Positions 8,701-16,520 of a DNA stretch of 64,000 bases are shown here, piece after piece. Below the pieces are notes generated by a model that was given only the letters and a program-made list of their open reading frames with translations, ran no database searches and was not told the origin of the DNA. Origin of the DNA: an uncultured Odoribacter sp. (GTDB taxonomy: Bacteria; Bacteroidota; Bacteroidia; Bacteroidales; Marinifilaceae); contig CALUKE010000008.1 of NCBI GenBank assembly GCA_944321165.1, positions 52,431-116,430 of the forward strand, written 5' to 3'. A program made the position numbers and the translations under genes. Numbering within the stretch: position 1 is the first letter of the stretch; every line of letters starts with the position of its first letter.

Positions 8701-10261
8701 CTATATGTTGTAATTGCGGACAATTTTGTATAAAAATGCGGGTTGTATTTCCCGTTACTTCAATTCGTTTTAGATTATAGCAATGCTCTATATCGATAGA
8801 TCCACCTTCAAAGACAATTGTTTCAATATATGGGTCGTTGATTGTATTTTTCGAAGTTCTATAATAACCTTTCGGAATTTGCAGCTGCTTATCAGGATTG
8901 AGGACAATCTTGGATTGAGTTATTGTGTTAGTCGAATTTTTTGATAACGTAAATACGGACCCTAACAAGCCAATGAAAAAAATCAGAATTACGATTGCCA
9001 GTAGGTAGAATTTTAATATGCGACTTTTGTTTCTTTTCTGTCTTCGCTGGTGAGTTGAGTATATGGCCTGTGCTAACAGGTCGTGTACTAGTTCGATGCG
9101 ATTATTACTATTGATTTGCAGAATGCGTTTATCTCCGTCGGTCAGTTCCTTCCAGGATGGAAGAATATCCTGTATTTCTTCAATGTTGGCTGTATTTCGT
9201 CTTCCGTTTGAATCGATCAGACGTTCTTCCAATACCTGTCTTGCTTTCGGCTGAAGCTTCAGGGATTCATAGAAATCCAGCAGCAGATTGGAACCGATTT
9301 GGCGGAAATCCTCCATTGACAATCTTCCGTCCGGTCTTTTTTGTGCTTTCTGGTATAAAAGATAGCAGGTTAATGAAAGTATCAGAGTGTTGATCTGTTT
9401 CAAATCCCCGTCCTTTGAAGATTCAATGATCTTTACGACTAACTCGTTCCGTTCTTTTTCATCCAGCGGAAGTACATCTTTGCCGGGAATAGTGATTATT
9501 TCACAGGCCTCTTTATCATTAATGGGACGAAGTCCGTATCGATGTTGCTTTAGCGAAGGAATAACCAATGTATAATACTCAAATTCGGATAAAAAGTCTT
9601 CCCGGAGCGAAAACAGCAGATGGATGTCGTTGTCATTGACGTATTCTGTACGATATTCTTCCGGCACGTTGAGATCTAGATCTATGAAGTCTTCAAAATT
9701 TTTATTCTGTTCATTTTCCGTAATTGTTTCGGCTATATCGTTCGCTTTGGTGATGGCCCGAGGCTTCACATCGTTTATCAGGTCTGCCATTTCATTGAAA
9801 AATTCTTGGCGAATTTTGGAATTCTGTTGCAGCGTGAATATCTCTTCGAACTGATCGAATATAATCAGCAAGGGGACACTTTTATCCTCTATAAGAAATA
9901 TGTTGCAATGGAATAATTCCCATAACAAAGGAATTTTCGAGATGCTCTTCGCTACATTCTTAATCGTAATGCCGGATTCTTTTATGGCATTAAATATTTG
10001 CAGAACATAAGGTTGGGCATTGGCACTGTGGTCAAGTCGTACGGACAAAGGTATAATTCCTTTGTGGCGTATTATCGGTAATAGCTTGGCATTCAATAGC
10101 GATGATTTTCCGATACCGGATTTGCCATATAGAACGGCATCAGAATTATACACTACCAGTTGTGTTAGATTGATCGTATCGTTATCCCGACCGTATAGAA
10201 TTGAGCCTTCGCTGTATGCATTCAGACCCAACCATGGATTTTTTCCGATATTATTCATCAT
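5795..10261 (-). CDS. Membrane-bound STAND NTPase with LRR-like and propeller-like regions
   Basis: 1488 residues. The N-terminal NTPase has Walker A GKSGIGKSS (46-54), Walker B LLIIFDQFEE (131-140), an LREDF motif near 219-223 and a conserved LVHDLLA at 391-397, a pattern typical of novel STAND (nSTAND1-like) NTPases. One membrane helix follows (about 415-439). Residues about 480-720 hold irregular leucine-rich, BspA-like repeats (CYNLKRIEV, CPQLQHIEF, CPNLKCLFL, CKTLESVTI, CTNLKKIKI). Four more hydrophobic helices lie near 926-952, 972-997, 1007-1027 and 1060-1079. The C-terminal third resembles a WD40-type propeller (IQVWNTKNKQ, CSNDGTLKMYNP). If the NTPase is cytoplasmic, the leucine-rich region and the propeller would be outside the membrane. 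Last gene of a three-gene operon, 15 bp after the SIR2-like/TIR gene. STAND proteins are signal-triggered oligomerising switches; a sensor role here is inference. Confidence 0.8.
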   Translation of the reverse strand: MMNNIGKNPWLGLNAYSEGSILYGRDNDTINLTQLVVYNSDAVLYGKSGIGKSSLLNAKLLPIIRHKGIIPLSVRLDHSANAQPYVLQIFNAIKESGITIKNVAKSISKIPLLWELFHCNIFLIEDKSVPLLIIFDQFEEIFTLQQNSKIRQEFFNEMADLINDVKPRAITKANDIAETITENEQNKNFEDFIDLDLNVPEEYRTEYVNDNDIHLLFSLREDFLSEFEYYTLVIPSLKQHRYGLRPINDKEACEIITIPGKDVLPLDEKERNELVVKIIESSKDGDLKQINTLILSLTCYLLYQKAQKRPDGRLSMEDFRQIGSNLLLDFYESLKLQPKARQVLEERLIDSNGRRNTANIEEIQDILPSWKELTDGDKRILQINSNNRIELVHDLLAQAIYSTHQRRQKRNKSRILKFYLLAIVILIFFIGLLGSVFTLSKNSTNTITQSKIVLNPDKQLQIPKGYYRTSKNTINDPYIETIVFEGGSIDIEHCYNLKRIEVTGNTTRIFIQNCPQLQHIEFRDSIIVGSLTLTECPNLKCLFLPEEINQIQSDQDLVIVPTLGSNNYKFKNGVLWDMIHSRIIYIHKDKLINALKNDKKIEFPFELYDRDSIKYSYNQWLYNEKQSEIDTQGCFVLKNDPQYIMGYSQPSKNLNLSDKMVANGTFENCKTLESVTINSKTSLTNHIFSGCTNLKKIKIKQDSTIKLTHIKNLLICLQELKQPIVYEITGKGPLAKTNEGIITYDSIPVLISAESPKAYDMKIKNDTTYLCTRGWFLSMNFTNNHDKVLSVNSAGQFNRTDLLQIPNLNQLYCKINPHYVNWFGGYYLDDSFIDGDLTANTKNQLYIFCKNLTAKQRTWYASSANMDFFDLAYSTKKDITLIVPYGKLKDFLYSDNASFIGFKEIKEASLGLTIWKNVQQTFNNVRFFLINTPFALFLLILGIIIVLSLFWYLNIKQINSNRISDHAVSKGFAEALAMVALAFLSWIATYWFCWFWILNTPENSIHAISICTTSGVVIALLVLFFMYKNVLYQLKHLRFRQVKTHIKVFLRQYKKSINRTLLASAVLIIVITVIVHVIYKRNAQISKANELLTLVNEEFSSYSNNKKKAALYALYKYLEAHKIPTKSIADSMYSLLHTQSHNLELDKDLINLEYPFGYTNYFSMALNPSGKLLSSIPYTLKIQVWNTKNKQLHNTINIHENKLISGSVGPIKWINDTIFITSYNHRLYYCTINNSLEINSTINIRSTVFEVMGNNLYYSIPGYQSKYLYVMSLQDKKFTNIDTIHIHNNRINDIHSYKGCIVTCSNDGTLKMYNPQTGGKSLLYKTNTSIRNLVVGAHDSMIAFNTSDSTYLIKESHHTKKIISQKKEDIGEICCIAPNGNWLITRKNKAAIAIDNSLSPQGGNIIAKDINPNKPIYLNPDGDKLYMFDNANCICIKNMNVPTIKTDSRNGLLQKILLNFIHEDFHLSNEDLIKYSPYIGLHDTISKK

Positions 10262-10276
10262 GTCGTTTTTCTCTGG

Positions 10277-11608
10277 TTAACCGATGGCTTCTATAATCTG
10301 ATTGGCAATGTTCTCCATATCGTCTATTCCATTGAACATTATTGCATTGTGCTGCCGTAATTTGTCTGGTATTCGAGCTCGATAAAAATCGAATCCATTC
10401 CGATAAATGGGAAGCAGGTAGTTGCGACCGAGAGAAGTTGCAACTTGTATTGCTTCCTCCCACTCTATGCGATATACGTGCGGTTCGTTGATTTCCTGCA
10501 TTATGTTTTCAGTTAGAATGGGGACAAAATATTTTGCAGTCCGTATTCCATGACGGATTTCATTCATGAAAATACCTCCTTTTGATATATCATTGCGATC
10601 ATACCATACCTTTTTGCCTTTTTCTGTCAGCAGGGCATAGAGTTTCTCTGCAATTGCGGAATCGGCTCGGGAATAGGAGATAAATATGTCAGCATTCTCT
10701 TCAACTTTGTCGAACTTTGTGACATAGGGATCTTTTGCACGTCGTTCCTCCAGCTTGGTACGCATGATTTCAACTGCCTGGCTGGTCGGATGCTGAAGAA
10801 ATGTTTGATTGCGTTGAAGAAAACGTGAAAGTTCATCTTCTACGGTTTCATATGCGTAAAGGCCGTTTCCTGAGCCAGACTTGCGTAAGGAATACCAAAT
10901 GAAACGGAATAGCCAGTCCGAATAACTGTTTCCGATTATTAGTAAATATTTGTCTTTTAGTGAGTTGATAAGATTTTTCGGCCGGCCGTTGGTGTCTACG
11001 ATCCATGACGAGCAGAAATTGAGCATATCGGTATCTGTAACCACATAGCGATGGGCGCTGTCACCTGCTCGGCCGAACATATAATATACCGTAGGTTTGC
11101 TTAAATCGAGGTCGCTGATAATGTCTTGATTTTCTCTCGGGTTGTTGTTGAATCGCATGACCCGTAACTCATCTCCCCAAATTTCACGCATGACATTTTC
11201 AACGATGGGGGTGAATGAAGTGGTGATGACAAACCGGAATTGCCGTATACTTAAGATTTCTTTCAGCAGAGTAGATGGTTGAAATCTTGTTTGTGATAAT
11301 AGTTTGTTGATGAATGAATATATGTAATCTTTTTTACGATTTTCAGCTAAATATTTTGAATCGTTGATTAATTCTGAAAATGAATAGATTTTTTTCTTGA
11401 TTTCGAATTTTTTCGTAAAAAAATTTATGAGCATCCGGTGTGGATTACCTTTTTCGCACATGATCTCCGGTCCAATGACAGGGATCACATTTTCTTGGAT
11501 GATTTGGTCTATGAATAGATTCCATTCGTTCGACTCGATTTCCTCAAAACTTATATCATAATCCTCAAAAGATTCGAAATCAGTATTTATTGTAGAGTTG
11601 TTATTCAT
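10277..11608 (-). CDS. SIR2-like/TIR two-domain protein, probable NAD-targeting effector
   Basis: 443 residues, no signal peptide or membrane helix. Residues about 30-290 look like a SIR2_2-type Rossmann domain: NVIPVIGPEI (40-49), FVITTSFTP (126-134), VYYMFGRAG (174-182) and LLIIGNSYSDW (222-232). The usual active-site signatures are altered: GAG-like glycines read GPE, the TTN motif reads TTS, and the catalytic His before Gly reads Phe. Residues about 306-430 are a TIR domain: ADIFISYSRAD, KKVWYDRNDI, KYFVPILTENI, and RIEWEEA with Glu384/385 as the candidate catalytic acid. Many prokaryotic TIR and SIR2 domains cleave NAD+; here the TIR looks active and the SIR2-like part looks like a binding or regulatory module (inference). 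It lies between the exported zinc protein and the STAND gene. Confidence 0.78.
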   Translation of the reverse strand: MNNNSTINTDFESFEDYDISFEEIESNEWNLFIDQIIQENVIPVIGPEIMCEKGNPHRMLINFFTKKFEIKKKIYSFSELINDSKYLAENRKKDYIYSFINKLLSQTRFQPSTLLKEILSIRQFRFVITTSFTPIVENVMREIWGDELRVMRFNNNPRENQDIISDLDLSKPTVYYMFGRAGDSAHRYVVTDTDMLNFCSSWIVDTNGRPKNLINSLKDKYLLIIGNSYSDWLFRFIWYSLRKSGSGNGLYAYETVEDELSRFLQRNQTFLQHPTSQAVEIMRTKLEERRAKDPYVTKFDKVEENADIFISYSRADSAIAEKLYALLTEKGKKVWYDRNDISKGGIFMNEIRHGIRTAKYFVPILTENIMQEINEPHVYRIEWEEAIQVATSLGRNYLLPIYRNGFDFYRARIPDKLRQHNAIMFNGIDDMENIANQIIEAIG

Positions 11609-11655
11609 AATTATTTAGCACAAGAGGTTTATTATGAATTATCCATTACTCGAAA

Positions 11656-12480
11656 TCAGTGTATCACCCCGTACTTTTTTCCGCTGCCTTCACAACTCCG
11701 GCATTTTCCTGTTCCGAAGCATACAGAGCAAATCATCTTTTTCCCGCCTAAATAAGGGTTGTTGGCGATACCGTGGTTGCAGTGCGGACAGCAGCCGCTT
11801 CCATGGCAATTGGGACATGTGTAATAGCCGTGCTTGTTGGTCGGAAACTCGCTTTTGGAATCGGAGTTGATTTTGTTTTGGGAGGAATTTCCGGTTGCAC
11901 TGTTGAAGGAACCACCTGTGAGGTAGGCCTGTTTGTTTCGGAGAAACTGTTTGTAGACGGTTTGGGAGACTGGAATGTCATAGATGGTTCCATTCTCCAG
12001 CTGGATCCATTTCCAGTCTTTGGAAATGATTAGTACCCGTTTCCCGACATTTACCTGTAAATTTACAGGAGGAGGATAGGTGCCGATCGGGATATTCGGA
12101 ATTGGCACATTGATGACTTGAAAATTTGAGAATTCAAATGTGTCGTTTGTTTCGTTTGAGAATACGAATCTGGGGTATGAATACCCGGATAAAGGGAATA
12201 CCAGAACAAATATACCGAGTTGTTCCCGTGTGAAGGTGAGTTCGAGGGCCTGGCAGTAGTTGTTCAGGTAGTAAGCAGTATAATTATCCGGAATGGTCCC
12301 ATAAGCCGGAAGGGATACATCTGTTCCGGTGGATTTGGATGAAACGGTTCTGCTGGAAGGGTTTTGTGTTAATTTGGGTGTATTCCGGCGTGCGTCTATT
12401 TGGAGCAGTTTGGAGTTTTGTCCAAAAGTCGGAAGTATGAATAGAATTCCCCAAAGAGCGAGCAAGTAAAATTTTTTCAT
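11656..12480 (-). CDS. Exported protein with C-terminal DnaJ-like CxxCxGxG zinc domain
   Basis: 274 residues from the internal Met (MKKFYLLALWGILFILPTFG...), which gives a clean signal peptide; the frame extends 19 codons further upstream without it. The middle region (about 60-190) has no recognised family. After a Ser/Asn-rich linker, the C-terminus packs four CxxC pairs into about 50 residues: CPNCHGSG, CPHC, CSVCFGTG and CRSCEGSG. Three fit the CxxCxGxG repeat of the DnaJ zinc-binding domain, but no J domain is present. First gene of the three-gene operon, 47 bp before the SIR2-like/TIR gene, with a TATCTTTG box upstream. Role unknown; exported location is predicted from the signal peptide. 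Confidence 0.7.
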   Translation of the reverse strand: MKKFYLLALWGILFILPTFGQNSKLLQIDARRNTPKLTQNPSSRTVSSKSTGTDVSLPAYGTIPDNYTAYYLNNYCQALELTFTREQLGIFVLVFPLSGYSYPRFVFSNETNDTFEFSNFQVINVPIPNIPIGTYPPPVNLQVNVGKRVLIISKDWKWIQLENGTIYDIPVSQTVYKQFLRNKQAYLTGGSFNSATGNSSQNKINSDSKSEFPTNKHGYYTCPNCHGSGCCPHCNHGIANNPYLGGKKMICSVCFGTGKCRSCEGSGKKYGVIH

Positions 12481-12550
12481 ATGGCAGGCAAATAGATTCG
12501 TAATAAGTATGATGGCTGAGTTGTAAATTCTAGACAAACTTCAGTTGGTG

Positions 12551-12558
12551 CAAAGATA
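12551..12558 (-). promoter_or_regulatory. TATCTTTG -7 box of the zinc protein/TIR/STAND operon
   Basis: Perfect TAnnTTTG on the minus strand about 70 bp before the signal-peptide start. The only good promoter box seen for the whole three-gene unit. No clear -33 element. Confidence 0.6.
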
Positions 12559-12679
12559 CGAAGAACTTTTTCATTTTTATTTAATCGGTATGAAAATCGA
12601 TGTGGATAAGCAGTGAGGTATTTAAATAATTTTAACTCTTTTAAAGGGGGATGTCTGGGAAATAATTATTTAATTTGCA

Positions 12680-12695
12680 TTAACAAAGTTGTTAA
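12680..12695. promoter_or_regulatory. TetR operator copy 1 (before tetR)
   Basis: Perfect palindrome TTAACAA-AG-TTGTTAA. It lies immediately downstream of a near-consensus -7 box (TTAATTTG at 12670-12677), where a bound repressor would block transcription initiation. The same palindrome occurs at 13381-13396 before the pump operon. Confidence 0.75.
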
Positions 12696-12713
12696 ACAAT
12701 ATTGATAAATACT

Positions 12714-13337
12714 ATGGGGGCTCAGAGAAATACAGAACAGCGAATCATGGCGGCGGCTGAAAAACTTTTTCTTGAAAAGGGATATATTTTGTCGACAACC
12801 ACTTTGATTGCGAAGGAGGCGGGAGTGACCCATGCGATGCTTCATTATTATTTTCGAACCAAGGAGCAGATATTTATAAAGGTGCTTAACAAGAATCTGG
12901 AGGAATTGATATCATCTTTACGGCCGGTCATGGTGTATCAGCGGCCGGTGTGGGAAACTCTGAAGGAGGGAATTGAGATGCTTTTTGATTTTTTGAATAC
13001 CCACAGACAATTGGCGGGCTTGATATATGATGTGATCAGTTACAATCCGCAGTTGCTCGAAGCGTATATACAGGGATTGGGCGGTTTGAAAAACAAAATG
13101 TTCGAACGTCACCGGGAAATGCTCGAAGATGAAATCCGATCGGGAAGAATAAATCCTATTTCGATGGAACAGATTGTGTATGATATCGTAACGATGAATA
13201 TGGCAGTCTTTATGTCGATGACGGCCATGAAAAATATGATCGGTTTTTCGTCAGAAAAAAGAGAAGAATTCATTGCCAGACAGAAATCAGAGATCGTAAG
13301 CAAGATACATTACCGTCTTTACGGAAAACTTTATTGA
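12714..13337 (+). CDS. TetR/AcrR-family transcriptional repressor
   Basis: 207 residues from the ATG at 12714 (MGAQRNTEQRIM); a TTG 12 bp upstream is less likely. The N-terminal helix-turn-helix is typical: RIMAAAEKLFLEKGY, then TTTLIAKEAGVTHAMLHYYFRTKEQIF. The C-terminal ligand/dimer domain is variable as usual. Perfect 16-bp palindromes sit before this gene and before the next operon, so it probably represses itself and the pump. The inducing ligand is unknown. Confidence 0.88.
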   Translation: MGAQRNTEQRIMAAAEKLFLEKGYILSTTTLIAKEAGVTHAMLHYYFRTKEQIFIKVLNKNLEELISSLRPVMVYQRPVWETLKEGIEMLFDFLNTHRQLAGLIYDVISYNPQLLEAYIQGLGGLKNKMFERHREMLEDEIRSGRINPISMEQIVYDIVTMNMAVFMSMTAMKNMIGFSSEKREEFIARQKSEIVSKIHYRLYGKLY

Positions 13338-13380
13338 CAGGAACAGGGCATGGCTGCTCTGTGATTTTATTGAAAGGATA

Positions 13381-13396
13381 TTAACAAAATTGTTAA
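13381..13396. promoter_or_regulatory. TetR operator copy 2 (before the export operon)
   Basis: Perfect palindrome TTAACAA-AA-TTGTTAA, identical in both arms to the copy before tetR. It ends one base ahead of a near-consensus -7 box (TATACTTG, 13398-13405). Confidence 0.75.
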
Positions 13397-13432
13397 ATAT
13401 ACTTGTTTGTCATGAAACCTGATTTGATATCG

Positions 13433-14683
13433 ATGAAAAAAATACTTCTGCTTGTTGTCTTTTCAATAGCGGTACAGATCGCTGGCGCACAGGTAACAAT
13501 CGATGAGTGTATCGTTCTTGCCAGAAAGAATTATCCTCTTTACAAGGAGCATGAACTTACCAATCAGAGTGAAGGGTATGACTTGAAAAACAACCGTCAG
13601 AAATGGTTCCCGCAGCTTTCTGTAAATGTCAAGGCATCCTATCAGTCGGAAGTGGTAGAAATGCCGTTTACCTTGCCTGGATATGACTTCGATATTTCAC
13701 CTTACCAATATGGTGCTACTGTCGATTTGAATCAAATGATATGGGATGGCGGTGCAGTCAAAAACAATCGGCAGATGATTCGGGCGAGTGCGGATGTGAA
13801 TCACCGTCAACTGGAGGTTACGCTGTACGGTTTGAATGAAAGAGTCGAAAATCTTTTTCTGGGTATATTGTTGCTCGACCGGCAGATTGTTCAAAACCAC
13901 GTGTTGCTGGAGAGTTTACTTCGAAAGCGCAAGGAGGTGGAAGCTTGTGTGGCAGGTGGGGTTGCTTATCGCTCGGATGTAGATCTGGTGAATGTGAATA
14001 TTTTGAATTGTCGCCAACAGGCCGTGGAATTGCGTTGTAACCGGGAAGCTTGTTTGAACATGTTGGAAAAATTGGTCGGCCGGGACTTGACAGATGAGAA
14101 GTTGGTGGAGCCGGCAGTCAGTACGGATGACATGAATACGGGCATTAAACGTCCGGAATTGTGGCTGTATGACGCCCAGTTGTTTCAGAATAAGATTCGG
14201 GGTCGGGAACTTAGAGCCCGGCTTTCTCCGAGATTCAATCTTTCTGTTCAAGGTGGAGTCGGGCGACCGGGATTGAATATGTTGAAAGATGAACTGCAAA
14301 CTTATTGTCTGGCGGGAATCAAGATGCAGTGGGATATCGGTTCGCTGTATTCGTTTAAAAACGATCGGAAAAAGCTTGGGGTGCAGAGGGAAAGCATTGA
14401 ATGTGAAAGAGAGGCTTTTATGTTGAATGTGGCGTTGGATGTGACGGAACAATGGAGTGTCATTGAAAAGGTGAAAGAAGCGTTGCGTATGGATGAGGAC
14501 ATCATATCCATGCGTGAGAGAATCCGGATTGCCGGAGAAGAACAATATGCAAACGGAGTTATTAAAATGATTGATCTGATGACAATGATGGATGACGAAT
14601 ACAATGCCAGACTGAATAAGTCGGTGCATGAAGTTCAGCTGATGATGGCCATAAGAAAACTGGATCATATAAAAGGAAAATAA
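13433..14683 (+). CDS. TolC-like outer-membrane efflux protein
   Basis: 416 residues from ATG 13433, chosen because it starts a clean signal peptide (MKKILLLVVFSIAVQIAGAQ) and lies downstream of the -7 box; two in-frame starts lie upstream. The mature protein begins VTIDECIVLARKNYP, the usual OEP start, followed by long helical stretches typical of the TolC trimeric channel. It is the first gene of the TetR-controlled operon and would form the outer-membrane exit for the HlyD/ABC components that follow. Confidence 0.85.
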   Translation: MKKILLLVVFSIAVQIAGAQVTIDECIVLARKNYPLYKEHELTNQSEGYDLKNNRQKWFPQLSVNVKASYQSEVVEMPFTLPGYDFDISPYQYGATVDLNQMIWDGGAVKNNRQMIRASADVNHRQLEVTLYGLNERVENLFLGILLLDRQIVQNHVLLESLLRKRKEVEACVAGGVAYRSDVDLVNVNILNCRQQAVELRCNREACLNMLEKLVGRDLTDEKLVEPAVSTDDMNTGIKRPELWLYDAQLFQNKIRGRELRARLSPRFNLSVQGGVGRPGLNMLKDELQTYCLAGIKMQWDIGSLYSFKNDRKKLGVQRESIECEREAFMLNVALDVTEQWSVIEKVKEALRMDEDIISMRERIRIAGEEQYANGVIKMIDLMTMMDDEYNARLNKSVHEVQLMMAIRKLDHIKGK

Positions 14684-14696
14684 TCAGGAAAAGGAT

Positions 14697-15599
14697 ATGA
14701 AAACCATTTGTTTGTTTGCCATACTTTTATCAGGGCTTGCATGGGTGTCATGCCGTGAAAAGGAACGAAAATTCGATGCCTGTGGACAGATTGAAGCGAC
14801 TGAAGTGGTCGTTTCCGCTGAAAATAGCGGCCGCATATTGTGGCTTGGAATTCAGGAAGGAGACATGCTTGAAGAAGCACAGTTGGTCGGATGTATAGAC
14901 AGTTTGCCTCTTTTTTTGCAAAAAAAGGAATTGGAAGAGCGTCGTAACGGAGCTTTTGCAAAGATCATAGACATCAACCGGCAGTTGGGGCCACTGCTTG
15001 CCAATCTCGAAAATTTGCAAAGGGATTTTGAAAGATATCGTACTCTTTTGACAAAAGATGCGGCAACCCGGAAACAGGTCGATGACATAGAGTCGCAGCT
15101 GAAGGTGACGTGTCGGAATGTGCAGGCACAGCGACAGACGTATAAAAACAACAATGAAAATATAAGAAAGGAAATAGCGGTTTATGAAGTACAGATTGCA
15201 CAAAAGATCGATCAGCTTGCCAAATGTCGGATCTGTTCACCTATTTCGGGAACGGTCCTGACAAAATATGCGGAAGCAGGAGAGATGCTCACTGTCGGAA
15301 AGCCGATATTTAAAGTGGCCGATTTGAATGAGGTGTATGTCAGGGCTTATTTTACGACTCTTCAACTTTCCGGAGTGAAGCTTGGCGATCGGGTATCGGT
15401 TGTGGTTGAGGACGGGACGGATGATCCGAGACGTTATGAAGGCGTGGTGAACTGGATTTCTGCCGAAGCCGAATTTACGCCCAAGAATATTCAGACAAAG
15501 GATGAACAGGCCGATATGGTCTATGCTGCTAAAATTGCTGTCCCTAACGATGACTTTTTGAGAATAGGCATGTATGCATATATTCATTTGAAACCGTAA
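14697..15599 (+). CDS. HlyD-family periplasmic adaptor (YbhG-like) lipoprotein
   Basis: 300 residues. The N-terminal signal ends in a lipobox (WVSC, Cys19), so it is probably anchored in the inner membrane by lipid. A biotinyl-lipoyl half (IEATEVVVSAENSGRI), a long coiled-coil hairpin (about 70-170), then the second half CRICSPISGTVLTKYAEAGEMLTVGKPIFKVADL and a beta-barrel segment follow. This is the adaptor architecture linking an inner-membrane pump to TolC. The gene follows the TolC-like gene by 13 bp and precedes the ABC genes by 5 bp. Confidence 0.88.
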   Translation: MKTICLFAILLSGLAWVSCREKERKFDACGQIEATEVVVSAENSGRILWLGIQEGDMLEEAQLVGCIDSLPLFLQKKELEERRNGAFAKIIDINRQLGPLLANLENLQRDFERYRTLLTKDAATRKQVDDIESQLKVTCRNVQAQRQTYKNNNENIRKEIAVYEVQIAQKIDQLAKCRICSPISGTVLTKYAEAGEMLTVGKPIFKVADLNEVYVRAYFTTLQLSGVKLGDRVSVVVEDGTDDPRRYEGVVNWISAEAEFTPKNIQTKDEQADMVYAAKIAVPNDDFLRIGMYAYIHLKP

Positions 15600-15604
15600 A
15601 TCTC

Positions 15605-16516
15605 ATGTATTTCATTGAGGCAAGAAATATTTCCAAGGGATATGGATCGTTTAAAGCGCTTGACCGAGTGTCCTTACAGGTCCGTAAAGGGGAAATTTAC
15701 GGAATTATAGGACCGGATGGTGCTGGAAAAACTACCTTGTTCCGAATTCTTACCACCCTGATGCTGTTTGATAACGGTAATGCCGAAGTGGAAGGGTTTG
15801 ATGTTGTCCGTGATTATGTGAAAATACGCAGAATAATCGGATATATGCCGGGGCATTTCTCTCTTTATGAGGATTTGAGTGTGGAGGAAAATCTGGACTT
15901 TTTTGCTACGATATTTGGATCGTCGGTGGCTGCCGGTTACGAGACGGTCCGAGAAATCTATTCGCAGTTGGAACCTTTTCGAAAGAGAAAGGCGGGAAAG
16001 TTGTCCGGTGGGATGAAACAGAAACTTGCCTTGTGTTGCGCTCTGATTCATAAGCCTTCCGTGCTGTTCCTGGACGAACCGACCACAGGAGTGGATGCGA
16101 TCAGTCGCAAAGAATTTTGGAATATGCTGGAAAGAATAAAGGCAGGAGGGGTTACCGTACTGGTGTCGACCCCCTATATGGACGAAGCTTTGCTGTGTGA
16201 CAGGATTTCTCTGATCCGGCAGGGAAGAATCATTGATAGTGGTACGGTTGACTCTATTATAGAGAGATATCCCTATTCTCTCCTGGCTGTGTCGGGAGAG
16301 CGGATTTTTCCGGTTCTCAAAATTCTGAGACAGCTTAAAGGGGTGGTGAGTTGTTTCGCTTTTGGTACAGAGCATCATGTCGCAGTCTGCAAAGAAACGG
16401 TTACCGTGGAAAACATCCGGCAGATACTGGTGGAAAACGGTTTTGCCGACTGTGCTGTCCGGAATATATCGCCGGGAATCGAGGATTGTTTTATGCAGCT
16501 GGCAGGAAAGGAGTAA
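15605..16516 (+). CDS. ABC transporter ATP-binding protein 1 (YbhF N-half-like)
   Basis: 303 residues. Walker A GPDGAGKTTL, signature LSGGMKQKLAL, Walker B VLFLDEPTTGVD and a switch region STPYMDEA are all intact. In E. coli the related YbhF carries two ATPase domains in one chain; here they are separate adjacent genes. It should pair with the second ATPase to power the two ABC-2 permeases downstream. Substrate unknown. Confidence 0.9.
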   Translation: MYFIEARNISKGYGSFKALDRVSLQVRKGEIYGIIGPDGAGKTTLFRILTTLMLFDNGNAEVEGFDVVRDYVKIRRIIGYMPGHFSLYEDLSVEENLDFFATIFGSSVAAGYETVREIYSQLEPFRKRKAGKLSGGMKQKLALCCALIHKPSVLFLDEPTTGVDAISRKEFWNMLERIKAGGVTVLVSTPYMDEALLCDRISLIRQGRIIDSGTVDSIIERYPYSLLAVSGERIFPVLKILRQLKGVVSCFAFGTEHHVAVCKETVTVENIRQILVENGFADCAVRNISPGIEDCFMQLAGKE

Positions 16517-16520
16517 TCTT

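Noticed and set aside
10277..11608. Assignment of the SIR2-like/TIR protein and neighbours as a Thoeris system
   Set aside because: Thoeris uses separate ThsA (SIR2 plus SLOG or membrane part) and ThsB (TIR) proteins; here both folds are in one chain, no SLOG domain is visible and a STAND protein is present.
16362..16520. Longer start for the second ABC ATPase
   Set aside because: The extension overlaps the first ATPase gene in another frame, while ATG 16521 has an AAAGGAG site and begins at the normal domain start.
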